Shown: one piece after another, positions 1-7,397 of the stretch
Position numbering within the stretch: position 1 is the first letter of the stretch
Layout of the letters: the number at the start of each line of letters is the position of its first letter
Assembly (NCBI GenBank): GCA_937860285.1
Contig: CALMBS010000283.1
Coordinates: forward strand, 1 to 13,881
Source: an uncultured Chloroflexota bacterium
GTDB taxonomy: Bacteria; Chloroflexota; Dehalococcoidia; UBA2247; RBG-13-53-26
DNA: 13,881 bases
Direction: 5' to 3'
The notes under the pieces: generated by a model
What the model was told of the DNA's origin: nothing
Databases searched by the model: none
Seen by the model: the letters and a program-made list of their open reading frames with translations, nothing else
Program-made: the position numbers and the translations under genes

Positions 1-3000
1 GTTGGTCCAGCTGATCCAGACCCGCTCGCCGTTGCGCCGCATGCCTTCGTTCTCCGTGACGAAGTACCCCTCCGGGTGTTTGACCAGGTCCCTGGTCTGG
101 GCCTTCATGTCCTTTCCGGCGGAGTCGACCGGCGGGGCGATGGTGCCCACGACGTGGCGGCCGATGATCTCGGCCTCCTTGAAACCGTAGAACTCCTCGG
201 CGAACCGGTTGAAGAAGGTCACCCGCCCCCTGGTATCCAGCTCCATGATGATGCTGTTGGCATTCTCCACCAGCTCGCGGTACTTGGACTCGCTCTCCTG
301 CAGCCTCTTCTGGGCCTGCTGCCGCTGGCGGACCTCGTCGATGAGCAGCCGGTTGGCCTCCTTGAGCTCGGCGGTACGCTGTTCCACCCGGGCCTCCAGC
401 TCCGCGTGGGCCCGGAGGATCTGCTCTTCCATCTCCTTGCGCTGAGTGATGTCGAACTGGGCCCCCACCAGCCGCGAGGGCTTCATTTCCTGTCCCCACG
501 AGAGCACCATGCGCCCGTGGCTGGCCACCCAGCGCCACTCCCCCGACTTCCCCCGGAGCCGCATCTCGATCTCGTGGTGATCGGTGCGATTGCTTCGGTA
601 CTGATCGATGATGCGCGCCATGGCCTGCCTTTCATCCGGGTGCCACAGGGACTCAAAGGACTCGTAGGTGGCCGGGAACTCGCCGGGATAGTACCCCAGC
701 ATGGTGTAGAAGCGGTCGCTGAAGTGCATCTCCCCGGTGATCATGTTCCAGTCGAACATGCCGGCGCTGGCCGCCTCCAGGGCCAGCGACAGCCTTTCCT
801 CGCTGTGGCGCAGCTCCGCCTCCGCCTTCTGGCGCTCGGTGATGTCCTCTACCAGGCCCAGGAAGCCGACGCCGGGTCGCTCACCTGCACGGCCCAGCGG
901 CGTCAGGATCAGGCGTATATGGGCTATCCCCGACCGGCCAACCTGGTACTGGCCCAGTTCCCTGGCCCAGTCCAGGTCGATGGGGGCCTCGGCGACGATG
1001 GCCCTTCCGGCCCGCAGCTTCTCCTTCGCCCCGTCGGTGATGTAGGGGTCATCAAAGAGGGACACGCTCTTGATGGACTGCCGGTCGGCGAGTCCAAATA
1101 TCACGGTGCACGCCTCGTTCACGTCGGTGGCCTTGCCGTCGGCGTCATACACGATGGCCCCGATCGGGGACTTCTCGAAGATGATGCGGAACCGGTCTTC
1201 GCTGAGGCGCCGGGCCTCTTCGGCCTCCTTGCGCTCGGTAATGTCGGCGAACAGGGCCAGTACCGCCAGGCTGCCCTCCCAGAGGATCAGGGCGGCGTTG
1301 AGCTGCACCCACCGGGTGTCGCCAGCCCTGTCCCGGACCCGGAACTCGAGCCTGCTGGGGATGTCCTCCTCCTGGGTGCGGTAGAAGGCGTTCATGACCA
1401 TTTCGCGGTCGTCGGGGTGCACCAGCTCCAGGAAGGGTTTGCGCCGAAGCTCGGCCGAGGTGTACCCGGAGACCGCGTCGAGTTTGGGATTCCCGAACAC
1501 GATCAACCCGTTTTGGAGCACCGTGACCGCCTCATTGGCATTATCCACCAGCATGCGGTTTCTCTCCTCCGAGGCCCGCAGAGTCTCTTCTGCCCTGCGT
1601 CGCTCCGAGATGTCCCGGCATGCCCCCTGCAACCCGGCGAAGCGTCCTCCGCCGTCGCGGAAGACGTTGACCGCAGCCTCCATCCAGAGTATCGAGCCGT
1701 CCCGGCGCACCATCTCCACTTCCAGCACGCGCTCCTTTGCGCTTCCCGGCGCCCGCTCCTCCTCCGCCCGGCAGCCGTCGTGCACCTGGTTCATGAGAGC
1801 CACCGAGGTAGGCGTGAGCAGCCTGTCCAGGGGTCCATCCAGGACATCCTCGACGGCATATCCCATCAGCCTGCTGACAGAGGGGCTGACGTAGGTGACC
1901 TTGAGGCCGGTGTCGGTGGTCCAGATGATGTCCGTGGCGTTCGCGGCCAGCAAGCGATAGCGCCGCTCGCTTTCCCTCAGGGCCTTCTGGGTTCTGCGGC
2001 GCTCGTCGATATCGCGCGAGACCCCGTGGACCGCGATGAGGGTTCCGGACGCATCACGCAGGCCGCTGACCACCACATCCATCCATACGGTGGAGCCATC
2101 CTTGCGGAGGTACTCCGCCTCGAACCTTGCGGTCCGCTGGGGATCGGCGTCCGGGTCCTGCTCCAGGACCAGTTGCTCCTCCAGGAGGCGTCTGGCCAGG
2201 GCGAAGGACTCCGGGGTCACCTGCAGCTCGGCCGACAGCCCCACGAGCTCCTCGGGCGCATAGCCGAACAGCTTCTCCGCCGACGGACTCAGGTAGGTGA
2301 GGCGGTAGTCCATGTCCATGGTCCAGATGACATCGTTCATCTTCTCTGTCAGGAGACGGTACTTCTCCTCGCTGGCCCGCAGGGACTGCTCGGCCTCCTT
2401 GCGCTCGGTGATGATGTCCATGAGGCACAGGGTGGCCGGCTGGCCCTCCCAGGGGACCAGGGTCACGTTCACCTCCGTCCAGCCGATCTCACCGGCCTTG
2501 TTCACGAACCGGAACTGGTAGGTGTCGGGCACGTCGTGGCCCGAGAGCCTCCTGACGTAGTAGTCTGCCAGCCTCGCACGGTCTTCGGGGTAGACGAAAT
2601 CCAGGAACGAGGGTGCCTTGAGGAACTCCTCCGGCGAGTACCCCGAGACCTGGACGAATTTGTGGTTGCCAAAGCGGATGCGCCCGTCCTGCAGAACGGC
2701 GATGGCCTCCGTGGCGTTGTCCACCAGGAGGCGGTACTGCTCTTCCCTCTCCTGCAGCTTGACCTCGGCCTCCTTGGCGGCGGTGGCATCCAGCAGCGAG
2801 AGCAGCATGGCCGGCTGGCTCTCATACTCGAACTGCGTGGCCATACCGGTGACCCAGATCAGGCGGCCGTCCGCCGTGATGGCCCGGATGGTGGCCACCC
2901 TGTCCCATGAGGGGTCCTGCATCACCTGGACGATCTCCCTGGCCACCGACTCCCGGTCTTCCGGCCGTACATGGGCCATGCTGTCGATCCCGACCATGTC

Positions 3001-5901
3001 CGCGGCGGACTTGAACCCGAACATCCGGGCCAGGGAACGGTTGGCCAGAACCACCCTGCCCGTTCCGGAATCTATCACCTCCATACCCAGCAGCGTGTGC
3101 TCGAAGAGGTCGCGGTACTTGGCCTCGCTGGCCGCCAGGGCCTCCTGGGCCTGGCGGCGCTCGGTGATGTCCGTCAACAGGGCCAGCACGGCCGGCCTGC
3201 CCTGCCAGCCGATGTGCACGGCGTTAATCTCCGCCCATATGGTCCGGCCCTCCCTGTCCAGCAGCCTGGCGGGATAGACGCTGGGGACATCCTGGCCTTT
3301 GATCCTTTTCAGGTAGTATCCCCTGACCGTCTCCCGCTCATCGGGATGCAGGAGGTCGAGGAAGGGACTGGCCACCAGCTCGTCCATGGCGTATCCGGTC
3401 ATCTCCGCCAGCTTGGGGTTGGCGAAGGCCACCAGCTCATCCTGGACCACGATGGTCCCCTGGTTGGCATTGTCCACCAGCAGGCGGTACTTCTCCTCCG
3501 ACTCATGCAGCCTGTCCTCCATCTCCTTGGCGGCGGTAGTGTCCACCACGCACACGAGCATGGAGAGCCGGCCTTCGTGTTCGAACTCGGTGGCCGAACC
3601 GGTGACCCATATGGTGCGGCCGTCCCGGGTCCCCGTCTTCATGGTGAGGCCTTCCTGTTTTCCGGAATAGACGCCGCCCCGGGCCATCATCCGGGCCGCC
3701 CGCTTCCGTTCCTCCGGGGAAGCGTATTGGAGGAGGTCGACGCCGACCATGTCGGCCGCCGGGCCGAAGCCGTAGATCCTGGCCATGGCGCCGTTGGCCA
3801 GCACGACCTTGCCCGTCGCCACGTCCACCACCGCCGTTCCCATCATCGTCTGATCGAAGAGGTTCCGGTACTTGGCCTCGCTCTCCGCCAGCGCCCGCTC
3901 GGTCATCACCCTCTCGCTGACATCATTGATCATGGCCAGGTTGGCCGTCCGGCCGTCCCACTCCAGCAGGGTGGCGCTCATCTCCGCCCAGCCCGTGCTC
4001 CCGTCCCCTCGGAGGAACCGGAACTGGTACCTCCCAGGGGGGCTCTCTCCCCTCTGCCGGCGGACGTAGTTGTCTACGGCCATCTGCCGGTCATCGGGGT
4101 GGGTGAAATCCAGGAAGGACCGGTTGAGCATCTCCTCGGCGGTGCAGCCGGCCACCGCCGCCAGCCGGGGGTTGACGTACTTCATCACGCCGTCCTGAAG
4201 AACGGCAATACCCTCGTTGGCATGCTCCACCAGGCGGCGGTACCTCTCTTCCGAGGCCCGCAGAGTCTCCTCTGCCTGTTTTCTCTCGGTAATGTCGATG
4301 AGGGAGGCCTGCACGGCCACCGCCCCCTCATACTGGACCAGAGCAGAGGCCATCTCGATCCAGACCACCTGGCCGTCCCGGCGCACGCCGCGGTACTGGA
4401 GGCGCGGCTCTACCTCCGCACCGCTCAGGCGGTCCCGGTAGTGCTTCAGGAGCATTTCCCGGTCTTCGGGGTGGATCAGCCCCGCGTACTGGTTCGCCGT
4501 CATGGCCTCGATTTCCTGGCTGGCATACCCGAGCATCCGGGCGAGGGCTGAGTTGCAGTAGAGGATGCGGAGCGGCTGGCCTTGGGCCAGCACCAGCCCC
4601 TGTATCGATTCCTCGGCCAGGGCCCGGTACTTGGCCTCGCTCTCCTCCAGCGCTTCCTGGGCTTGCTTCTGCCGGCTGATGTCGCGGGCAACGCCGTGGA
4701 TGCCGGTGAGGGTCCCGCTGGCGTCGCGCAGGCCGCTGATGTGCTGCTCCATGGAGACCGTGGACCCGTCCCTGCGGTAGTAGTCCAGCTCGATCCGCAG
4801 CGTCTGCTCCGGGTCAGCCCGGCCATGGCGCTCCATTTCGAGGTGCTTCTGGAGCACCTCGTGGGCCCGGGCCAGGGAATCGGGGGTGAGCTGCTCGGAG
4901 AGATCTCTTTTGAGATGCTCTTCCGGGGTGAAGCCGAGAGCCCTCTCCACTGAAGGACTGACATAGGTTAGGTTGAGATCGAGATCGGCTGTCCAGATGA
5001 CGTCGTTGGTCTTCTCGATCAGCAGCCGGTACTTCTCTTCGGATGCCTTGAGGGCCAGCTCGGTGTTCCGGCGGTCGTCCACCTGGGTCAGCAGAACCAG
5101 GGTAGCCGGGCGGCCGTCCCAGTCCAGCAGAGTGGCGCGGACCTCGATCCAGTGGACGCCGCCATCGGTGTCGAGGAACCGGAGCTGGTACCTGCGGGGG
5201 GCTTCCTCCCCCTTCTGGCGCCTGGTGTAATGGTCGAGTACCATCTGGTGATCGTCGGGGTGCACCGCGTCCAGGAACGGTCTGCCCATCATATCGTCGC
5301 TGGTGGCCCGGATGGAGGGCCCGCCCCGGAACCTGGCCAGCTTGATGAGCCCGTCCTGGATGACTACCACCCCCTCGTTGATGTTGTCCTGAATGGCCCG
5401 ACTGATCTTGTCTGATGTCCGAAGGGCCGCCTCTGCCTGCCTCTGGGCGGTGATGTCGGAGGTGAGAATGGCCAGCCTGTCGCCGACCCGGAAGGCCCGC
5501 GTCACCACCTGGACCTCCCCGCCGCCCGGCAGGGCCACCGATTCCTCGGCGGCGAACCTCTCCCCCGTCTTCATCACCCGGCGATAGTGGCCGCAGCGCT
5601 CCGTGTCCCGAACCAGTCCGGCCAGGTTCTTCCCGACAACGTCCTCCCGGCGGAGCCCCGGGCCGAAGTAGCGCAGGGCGTCCTCGTCGACGTCGATCAC
5701 GGTGAGCTGCGCGTCACAGATAGTGAAGGCATCGGAGTCGGAACCGGCCGGCCTCCCGGAGGGCTCCCGGTCCTCCCGGGGCGCTGCCCTGCCCTGGCCG
5801 CCGTGGGCCATGGCGGCCCTGAGTGCCTCGTTCTCCCGTTCCAGCTCGGCGATGCGTTCGTGGTACTGAAGCAAAGCGGTGCGCTTCCCCTTCTTGGTCA
5901 T
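1..5901 (-). CDS. Giant multi-PAS sensor protein, N-terminal 1967 residues (3' end outside window)
   Basis: The reading frame is open without a stop from ATG at 5901 to the window edge. GGAG lies 8 bases before the ATG. After a charged, coiled start (residues 1-30) come 14 complete PAS/PAC modules and the start of a fifteenth. Each module ends in a D-I-T/S-E-R-K-like segment and a linker of the S-E-E-K-Y-R type. Linkers fall near residues 159, 287, 422, 551, 675, 801, 925, 1052, 1178, 1311, 1444, 1567, 1700 and 1870, a period of about 125-135 residues. A longer coiled coil (about residues 1820-1870) precedes module 15. I see no transmembrane segment or signal peptide, so the protein is probably cytoplasmic. 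PAS domains bind small ligands or cofactors and relay signals; such arrays usually end in a histidine kinase, GGDEF/EAL or similar output, which is not visible here. Modules fall into sequence subtypes, which implies internal duplication. The PAS call is firm; ligand and output are unknown. Confidence 0.93.
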   Translation of the reverse strand, partial: MTKKGKRTALLQYHERIAELERENEALRAAMAHGGQGRAAPREDREPSGRPAGSDSDAFTICDAQLTVIDVDEDALRYFGPGLRREDVVGKNLAGLVRDTERCGHYRRVMKTGERFAAEESVALPGGGEVQVVTRAFRVGDRLAILTSDITAQRQAEAALRTSDKISRAIQDNINEGVVVIQDGLIKLARFRGGPSIRATSDDMMGRPFLDAVHPDDHQMVLDHYTRRQKGEEAPRRYQLRFLDTDGGVHWIEVRATLLDWDGRPATLVLLTQVDDRRNTELALKASEEKYRLLIEKTNDVIWTADLDLNLTYVSPSVERALGFTPEEHLKRDLSEQLTPDSLARAHEVLQKHLEMERHGRADPEQTLRIELDYYRRDGSTVSMEQHISGLRDASGTLTGIHGVARDISRQKQAQEALEESEAKYRALAEESIQGLVLAQGQPLRILYCNSALARMLGYASQEIEAMTANQYAGLIHPEDREMLLKHYRDRLSGAEVEPRLQYRGVRRDGQVVWIEMASALVQYEGAVAVQASLIDITERKQAEETLRASEERYRRLVEHANEGIAVLQDGVMKYVNPRLAAVAGCTAEEMLNRSFLDFTHPDDRQMAVDNYVRRQRGESPPGRYQFRFLRGDGSTGWAEMSATLLEWDGRTANLAMINDVSERVMTERALAESEAKYRNLFDQTMMGTAVVDVATGKVVLANGAMARIYGFGPAADMVGVDLLQYASPEERKRAARMMARGGVYSGKQEGLTMKTGTRDGRTIWVTGSATEFEHEGRLSMLVCVVDTTAAKEMEDRLHESEEKYRLLVDNANQGTIVVQDELVAFANPKLAEMTGYAMDELVASPFLDLLHPDERETVRGYYLKRIKGQDVPSVYPARLLDREGRTIWAEINAVHIGWQGRPAVLALLTDITERRQAQEALAASEAKYRDLFEHTLLGMEVIDSGTGRVVLANRSLARMFGFKSAADMVGIDSMAHVRPEDRESVAREIVQVMQDPSWDRVATIRAITADGRLIWVTGMATQFEYESQPAMLLSLLDATAAKEAEVKLQEREEQYRLLVDNATEAIAVLQDGRIRFGNHKFVQVSGYSPEEFLKAPSFLDFVYPEDRARLADYYVRRLSGHDVPDTYQFRFVNKAGEIGWTEVNVTLVPWEGQPATLCLMDIITERKEAEQSLRASEEKYRLLTEKMNDVIWTMDMDYRLTYLSPSAEKLFGYAPEELVGLSAELQVTPESFALARRLLEEQLVLEQDPDADPQRTARFEAEYLRKDGSTVWMDVVVSGLRDASGTLIAVHGVSRDIDERRRTQKALRESERRYRLLAANATDIIWTTDTGLKVTYVSPSVSRLMGYAVEDVLDGPLDRLLTPTSVALMNQVHDGCRAEEERAPGSAKERVLEVEMVRRDGSILWMEAAVNVFRDGGGRFAGLQGACRDISERRRAEETLRASEERNRMLVDNANEAVTVLQNGLIVFGNPKLDAVSGYTSAELRRKPFLELVHPDDREMVMNAFYRTQEEDIPSRLEFRVRDRAGDTRWVQLNAALILWEGSLAVLALFADITERKEAEEARRLSEDRFRIIFEKSPIGAIVYDADGKATDVNEACTVIFGLADRQSIKSVSLFDDPYITDGAKEKLRAGRAIVAEAPIDLDWARELGQYQVGRSGIAHIRLILTPLGRAGERPGVGFLGLVEDITERQKAEAELRHSEERLSLALEAASAGMFDWNMITGEMHFSDRFYTMLGYYPGEFPATYESFESLWHPDERQAMARIIDQYRSNRTDHHEIEMRLRGKSGEWRWVASHGRMVLSWGQEMKPSRLVGAQFDITQRKEMEEQILRAHAELEARVEQRTAELKEANRLLIDEVRQRQQAQKRLQESESKYRELVENANSIIMELDTRGRVTFFNRFAEEFYGFKEAEIIGRHVVGTIAPPVDSAGKDMKAQTRDLVKHPEGYFVTENEGMRRNGERVWISWTN

Positions 5902-5957
5902 GACGTACTCTCCAGTCGTGGGCGGTGAATTATGAAAAGATGCCGCGGCTGAACAGG

Positions 5958-5966
5958 ATTCTACCA
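5958..5966 (-). promoter_or_regulatory. Candidate extended -10 promoter for the multi-PAS gene
   Basis: The minus strand reads TGGTAGAAT, an extended -10 (TGn plus TAGAAT), about 57 bases upstream of the ATG at 5901. No good -35 is present at 16-18 bases, as is common for extended -10 promoters. Read-through from the tRNA cluster is an alternative. Confidence 0.4.
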
Positions 5967-6010
5967 CGGGTGGCAAGTCGTGGCGTCTGCTGGAGGGGGT
6001 GTCCGGACAG

Positions 6011-6038
6011 TCTGCGGAGTCATGCGGGCAGGCGCAGA
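6011..6038 (-). terminator. Possible hairpin just after the tRNA cluster
   Basis: A 6-bp inverted repeat (TCTGCG / CGCAGA, 16-base loop) begins at the base after the tRNA-Val(UAC) CCA end, and the palindrome TGTCCGGACA lies at 6000-6009. There is no T-run, so this may be a processing or rho-dependent end rather than an intrinsic terminator. Confidence 0.25.
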
Positions 6039-6115
6039 TGGTGGGCAGTACAGGATTTGAACCTGTGGCCTTCTGTGTGTAAGACAGACGCTCTAAACCG
6101 CTGAGCTAACCGCCC
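6039..6115 (-). tRNA. tRNA-Val (anticodon UAC)
   Basis: Full cloverleaf of 77 bases: acceptor GGGCGGT/ACTGCCC with one G-T wobble, D stem GCTC/GAGC, anticodon stem TCTGT/ACAGA around loop CTTACAC (anticodon TAC), and T stem ACAGG/CCTGT. CCA is encoded. It is the last tRNA of the minus-strand cluster and shares its acceptor and T arms with the Val(CAC) gene at the other end, so the two look like duplicates that diverged in the anticodon arm. Confidence 0.95.
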
Positions 6116-6117
6116 AC

Positions 6118-6195
6118 TGGCGCGCCTGGGGGGGCTCGAACCCACGACCTTAGCCTCCGCAGGGCTACGCTCTAATCCAACTGAGCTACAGGCGC
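6118..6195 (-). tRNA. tRNA-Arg (anticodon GCG)
   Basis: Cloverleaf of 78 bases: acceptor GCGCCTG/CAGGCGC, D stem GCTC/GAGC, anticodon stem TAGCC/GGCTA with loop CTGCGGA (anticodon GCG, codon CGC), encoded CCA. The T stem GTGGG/CCCCC has one T-C mismatch. Most bacteria read CGC with an ACG tRNA edited to ICG by TadA, so a GCG anticodon is less usual. Only two bases separate it from tRNA-Val(UAC). Confidence 0.93.
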
Positions 6196-6203
6196 CTGTT
6201 GCT

Positions 6204-6289
6204 TGGTGCCGAGGGTGGGAGTTGAACCCACATGTCCTTTCGAACACTACGCCCTGAACGTAGCGCGTCTGCCATTCCGCCACCTCGGC
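6204..6289 (-). tRNA. tRNA-Leu (anticodon CAG)
   Basis: An 86-base class II tRNA: acceptor GCCGAGG/CCTCGGC, anticodon stem CTACG/CGTAG around loop TTCAGGG (anticodon CAG, codon CUG), a long variable arm, T stem GTGGG/CCCAC and an encoded CCA. It is the first tRNA behind the cluster's internal promoter. Confidence 0.95.
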
Positions 6290-6298
6290 CCGCCGGGT

Positions 6299-6319
6299 GG
6301 CCAGGGCCCGTCCCTGGCC
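6299..6319 (-). other. 8-bp perfect hairpin in the tRNA-Leu leader
   Basis: A perfect inverted repeat (GGCCAGGG / CCCTGGCC, 5-base loop) lies between the internal promoter and the tRNA-Leu 5' end. No T-run follows. As it is downstream of the predicted start site it would be in the precursor RNA, where it could guide processing or attenuate transcription. Confidence 0.45.
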
Positions 6320-6341
6320 GTGCACACTCAGGGCAGCCTCT

Positions 6342-6370
6342 ATTCTATCAATTATGCCCGACGTTGCCAA
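6342..6370 (-). promoter_or_regulatory. Internal promoter of the tRNA cluster (Leu-Arg-Val)
   Basis: The minus strand has TTGGCA (-35, 6365-6370), exactly 17 bases, then TAGAAT (-10, 6342-6347). It lies in the 96-base gap between tRNA-Val(CAC) and tRNA-Leu, giving a start site about 45 bases ahead of tRNA-Leu. Confidence 0.6.
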
Positions 6371-6385
6371 TCGGAAGGGGGTCAA

Positions 6386-6461
6386 TGGTGGGCAGTACAG
6401 GATTTGAACCTGTGACCTCCTGCGTGTGAAGCAGGCGCTCTAACCACTGAGCCAACCGCCC
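6386..6461 (-). tRNA. tRNA-Val (anticodon CAC)
   Basis: Cloverleaf of 76 bases: acceptor GGGCGGT/ACTGCCC, D stem GCTC/GAGC, anticodon stem CCTGC/GCAGG around TTCACAC (anticodon CAC, codon GUG), T stem ACAGG/CCTGT, encoded CCA. It is the first gene of the cluster, starting about 14 bases after the -10 of the upstream promoter. Confidence 0.95.
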
Positions 6462-6474
6462 GTGGAACGTTTCT

Positions 6475-6503
6475 ATTCTAGCTTCAAGGGCGGCCGTTGT
6501 AAA
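6475..6503 (-). promoter_or_regulatory. tRNA cluster promoter
   Basis: TTTACA (-35, 6498-6503), a 17-base spacer and TAGAAT (-10, 6475-6480) on the minus strand. The predicted start is a few bases before tRNA-Val(CAC). Confidence 0.65.
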
Positions 6504-6527
6504 CCGGAGTGAGGTGGGAGCGATAAG

Positions 6528-6674
6528 TCTCGGGTGACCTCTCCAGCGTTCTATGTTCCCTCAAATGCGAGGCCTGGCGACCTCTCGACTCACGACCCGA
6601 GCGAATGCAGTTGGATTGTCACCCTATCCCTTTGCTCGGCGAACATAGAATCACTCTGGTTCGATCACCCGAGA
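6528..6674 (-). ncRNA. Candidate structured small RNA, about 150 bases, family not recognised
   Basis: The ends of this segment are complementary at two nested levels. An outer 10-bp stem pairs 6528-6537 with 6665-6674, and an inner perfect 10-bp stem pairs 6549-6558 with 6641-6650. A short CCAG/CTGG pairing (6543-6546 with 6656-6659) lies between them. Inside are a 6-bp hairpin (6597-6602 with 6634-6639) enclosing a 4-bp GGAT/ATCC stem, and a weaker GAGG/CCTC hairpin near 6569-6584. A good minus-strand promoter ends about 9 bases before the outer stem. No convincing ORF covers the segment. The long helix with an interrupted middle recalls 6S RNA, but I do not see enough to name it; it does not look like tmRNA, RNase P RNA or SRP RNA. 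The strand is chosen from the promoter. There is no T-run at the 3' end, so that boundary is uncertain. Confidence 0.5.
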
Positions 6675-6682
6675 AGGATTCT

Positions 6683-6710
6683 ATTGTATCAGACCGGGAG
6701 AGAACGTCAA
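6683..6710 (-). promoter_or_regulatory. Promoter of the candidate small RNA
   Basis: TTGACG (-35, 6705-6710), 16 bases, TACAAT (-10, 6683-6688) on the minus strand. An overlapping TAGAAT (6678-6683) is a second possible -10 at a poorer spacing of 21. No protein gene lies downstream on this strand before the tRNA promoter, which supports an RNA product. Confidence 0.55.
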
Positions 6711-6720
6711 GGAACTCCGG

Positions 6721-6740
6721 TCCAACCGCCGCCGGTTGGA
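6721..6740. other. 8-bp perfect hairpin between the zinc-ribbon gene and the small-RNA promoter
   Basis: TCCAACCG / CGGTTGGA with a 4-base loop, 151 bases past the stop of the minus-strand zinc-ribbon gene. It has no T-run on either strand. It may mark the transcript end of that gene. The rest of 6711-6890 shows no supported gene. Confidence 0.3.
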
Positions 6741-6890
6741 GGCAATCCAGGCGGAAGAAGATGCCGCAGGCGCACGTGGGATCTACTCCCAGCTCCCGTT
6801 TTGACGGCCCATCAACTGCGACAGCCGTTCCGCGGGGAGGGTGCCCGGTCTCCGCGGCCGGCATGTCTGGGCCGTGGTGCGGGCTACCGG

Positions 6891-7136
6891 CTACTGGCTG
6901 TAGTTCACTTTCCGGGACTCCACAGGGTCCATCTTCCAGATCTTCTGTATGGTGGAGTCCACGTAGTAGTCCACGATCATCCCGCACTCAACGCACGTGG
7001 CCGTGATCCGCCCGGAATAGCCCGTGCTCGTGGTGCCCAGAATCAAGCCGGCATTGGTGGCGTAGCAGTTGGGGCAGGTGCCAATGATATGCAGGCTCTC
7101 TGATCCGCATGATATCCAGTGTACGTTAGCTGCCAT
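6891..7136 (-). CDS. Small CxxC zinc-ribbon-like protein (81 aa), hypothetical
   Basis: The 81-residue product has two CxxC pairs, C21-P-N-C24 and C48-V-E-C51, 23 residues apart, with an extra Cys10. This is the layout of a zinc ribbon (rubredoxin-like knuckles), so it probably binds one metal ion. Charge is balanced and there is no signal peptide or membrane segment. The start is well fixed: AAGGAGG lies 10 bases upstream of ATG at 7136. A TTGGCT/TATAAA promoter is found about 75 bases further up. It is transcribed away from the asparagine-synthetase-like operon and shares the intergenic region with it. I do not recognise the family. Such small zinc ribbons may bind nucleic acid or protein, but nothing here tells which. 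Confidence 0.75.
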   Translation of the reverse strand: MAANVHWISCGSESLHIIGTCPNCYATNAGLILGTTSTGYSGRITATCVECGMIVDYYVDSTIQKIWKMDPVESRKVNYSQ

Positions 7137-7184
7137 AAGATCCGGCCCTCCTTACGTGGTTGTACCGTCAGCCATGGGGGGCGG

Positions 7185-7201
7185 CCCGGCTTGTCGCCGG
7201 G
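7185..7201 (-). other. Hairpin in the leader of the zinc-ribbon gene
   Basis: CCCGGC / GCCGGG with a 5-base loop, extendable by one G-C pair at 7184/7202, lies between the predicted start site and the ribosome binding site of the 81-aa gene. No known riboswitch is recognised. Confidence 0.35.
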
Positions 7202-7218
7202 CGCCAATCGTTTATAGC
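7191..7218 (+). promoter_or_regulatory. Weak candidate promoter for the plus-strand operon
   Basis: TTGTCG (7191-7196), 16 bases, TATAGC (7213-7218), each 4 of 6 to consensus. It overlaps the divergent promoter of the 81-aa gene and would give a leader of about 170 bases holding two hairpins. No better plus-strand promoter is visible in 7137-7397. Confidence 0.25.
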
Positions 7219-7240
7219 ACAACAGGCCCCGGCGAGCCAA
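7211..7240 (-). promoter_or_regulatory. Promoter of the zinc-ribbon gene
   Basis: TTGGCT (-35, 7235-7240), an 18-base spacer and TATAAA (-10, 7211-7216) on the minus strand, upstream of the 81-aa gene. Confidence 0.5.
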
Positions 7241-7288
7241 GCGGGGCGGACGGATGCGGCGGCCACCGCTCGTGACCATTTTGTGACT

Positions 7289-7315
7289 CCGGTGCGTCTG
7301 CCTGAGACACACCGG
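7289..7315 (+). other. Leader hairpin 1 of the asparagine-synthetase-like gene
   Basis: An 11-bp inverted repeat with one mismatch (CCGGTGCGTCT / AGACACACCGG, 5-base loop) in the upstream region, directly followed by an A-run. It could act at RNA level or as a DNA operator. Confidence 0.4.
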
Positions 7316-7319
7316 AAAA

Positions 7320-7348
7320 GCCTCTGTACTACCTTCGGTGTTAGAGGC
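7320..7348 (+). other. Leader hairpin 2 of the asparagine-synthetase-like gene
   Basis: GCCTCT pairs with AGAGGC, with an inner ACC-TTC-GGT mini-hairpin in its loop. It starts 5 bases after hairpin 1, so the two form a tandem structured leader ahead of the ATG at 7398. Confidence 0.4.
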
Positions 7349-7371
7349 CGATCGCGCCACAGCCGGTGACG

Positions 7372-7381
7372 GTGACGTCAC
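7372..7381. promoter_or_regulatory. Palindrome GTGACGTCAC next to the ribosome binding site
   Basis: A perfect 10-bp palindrome ends 4 bases before the AGGAGG of the gene at 7398. The sequence GGTGAC is repeated in tandem at its left. It is a possible operator, or a small hairpin limiting translation; no regulator is identified. Confidence 0.35.
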
Positions 7382-7397
7382 GGGGTAGGAGGCATTC

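Noticed and set aside
76..2910. Plus-strand open frame of 944 codons
   Set aside because: It is antisense to the PAS-coding frame and stays open because the sense codons rarely use the triplets that give stops on the other strand. It has no domain and only repetitive Leu/Gly/His-rich sequence.
2971..4551. Plus-strand open frame of 526 codons
   Set aside because: Another antisense shadow of the same PAS array; its periodicity mirrors the PAS repeats.
276..5424. Regular repeats at about 380-base spacing as a CRISPR or satellite array
   Set aside because: They are imperfect and in frame, and encode the S-E-E-K-Y-R linkers between PAS modules.
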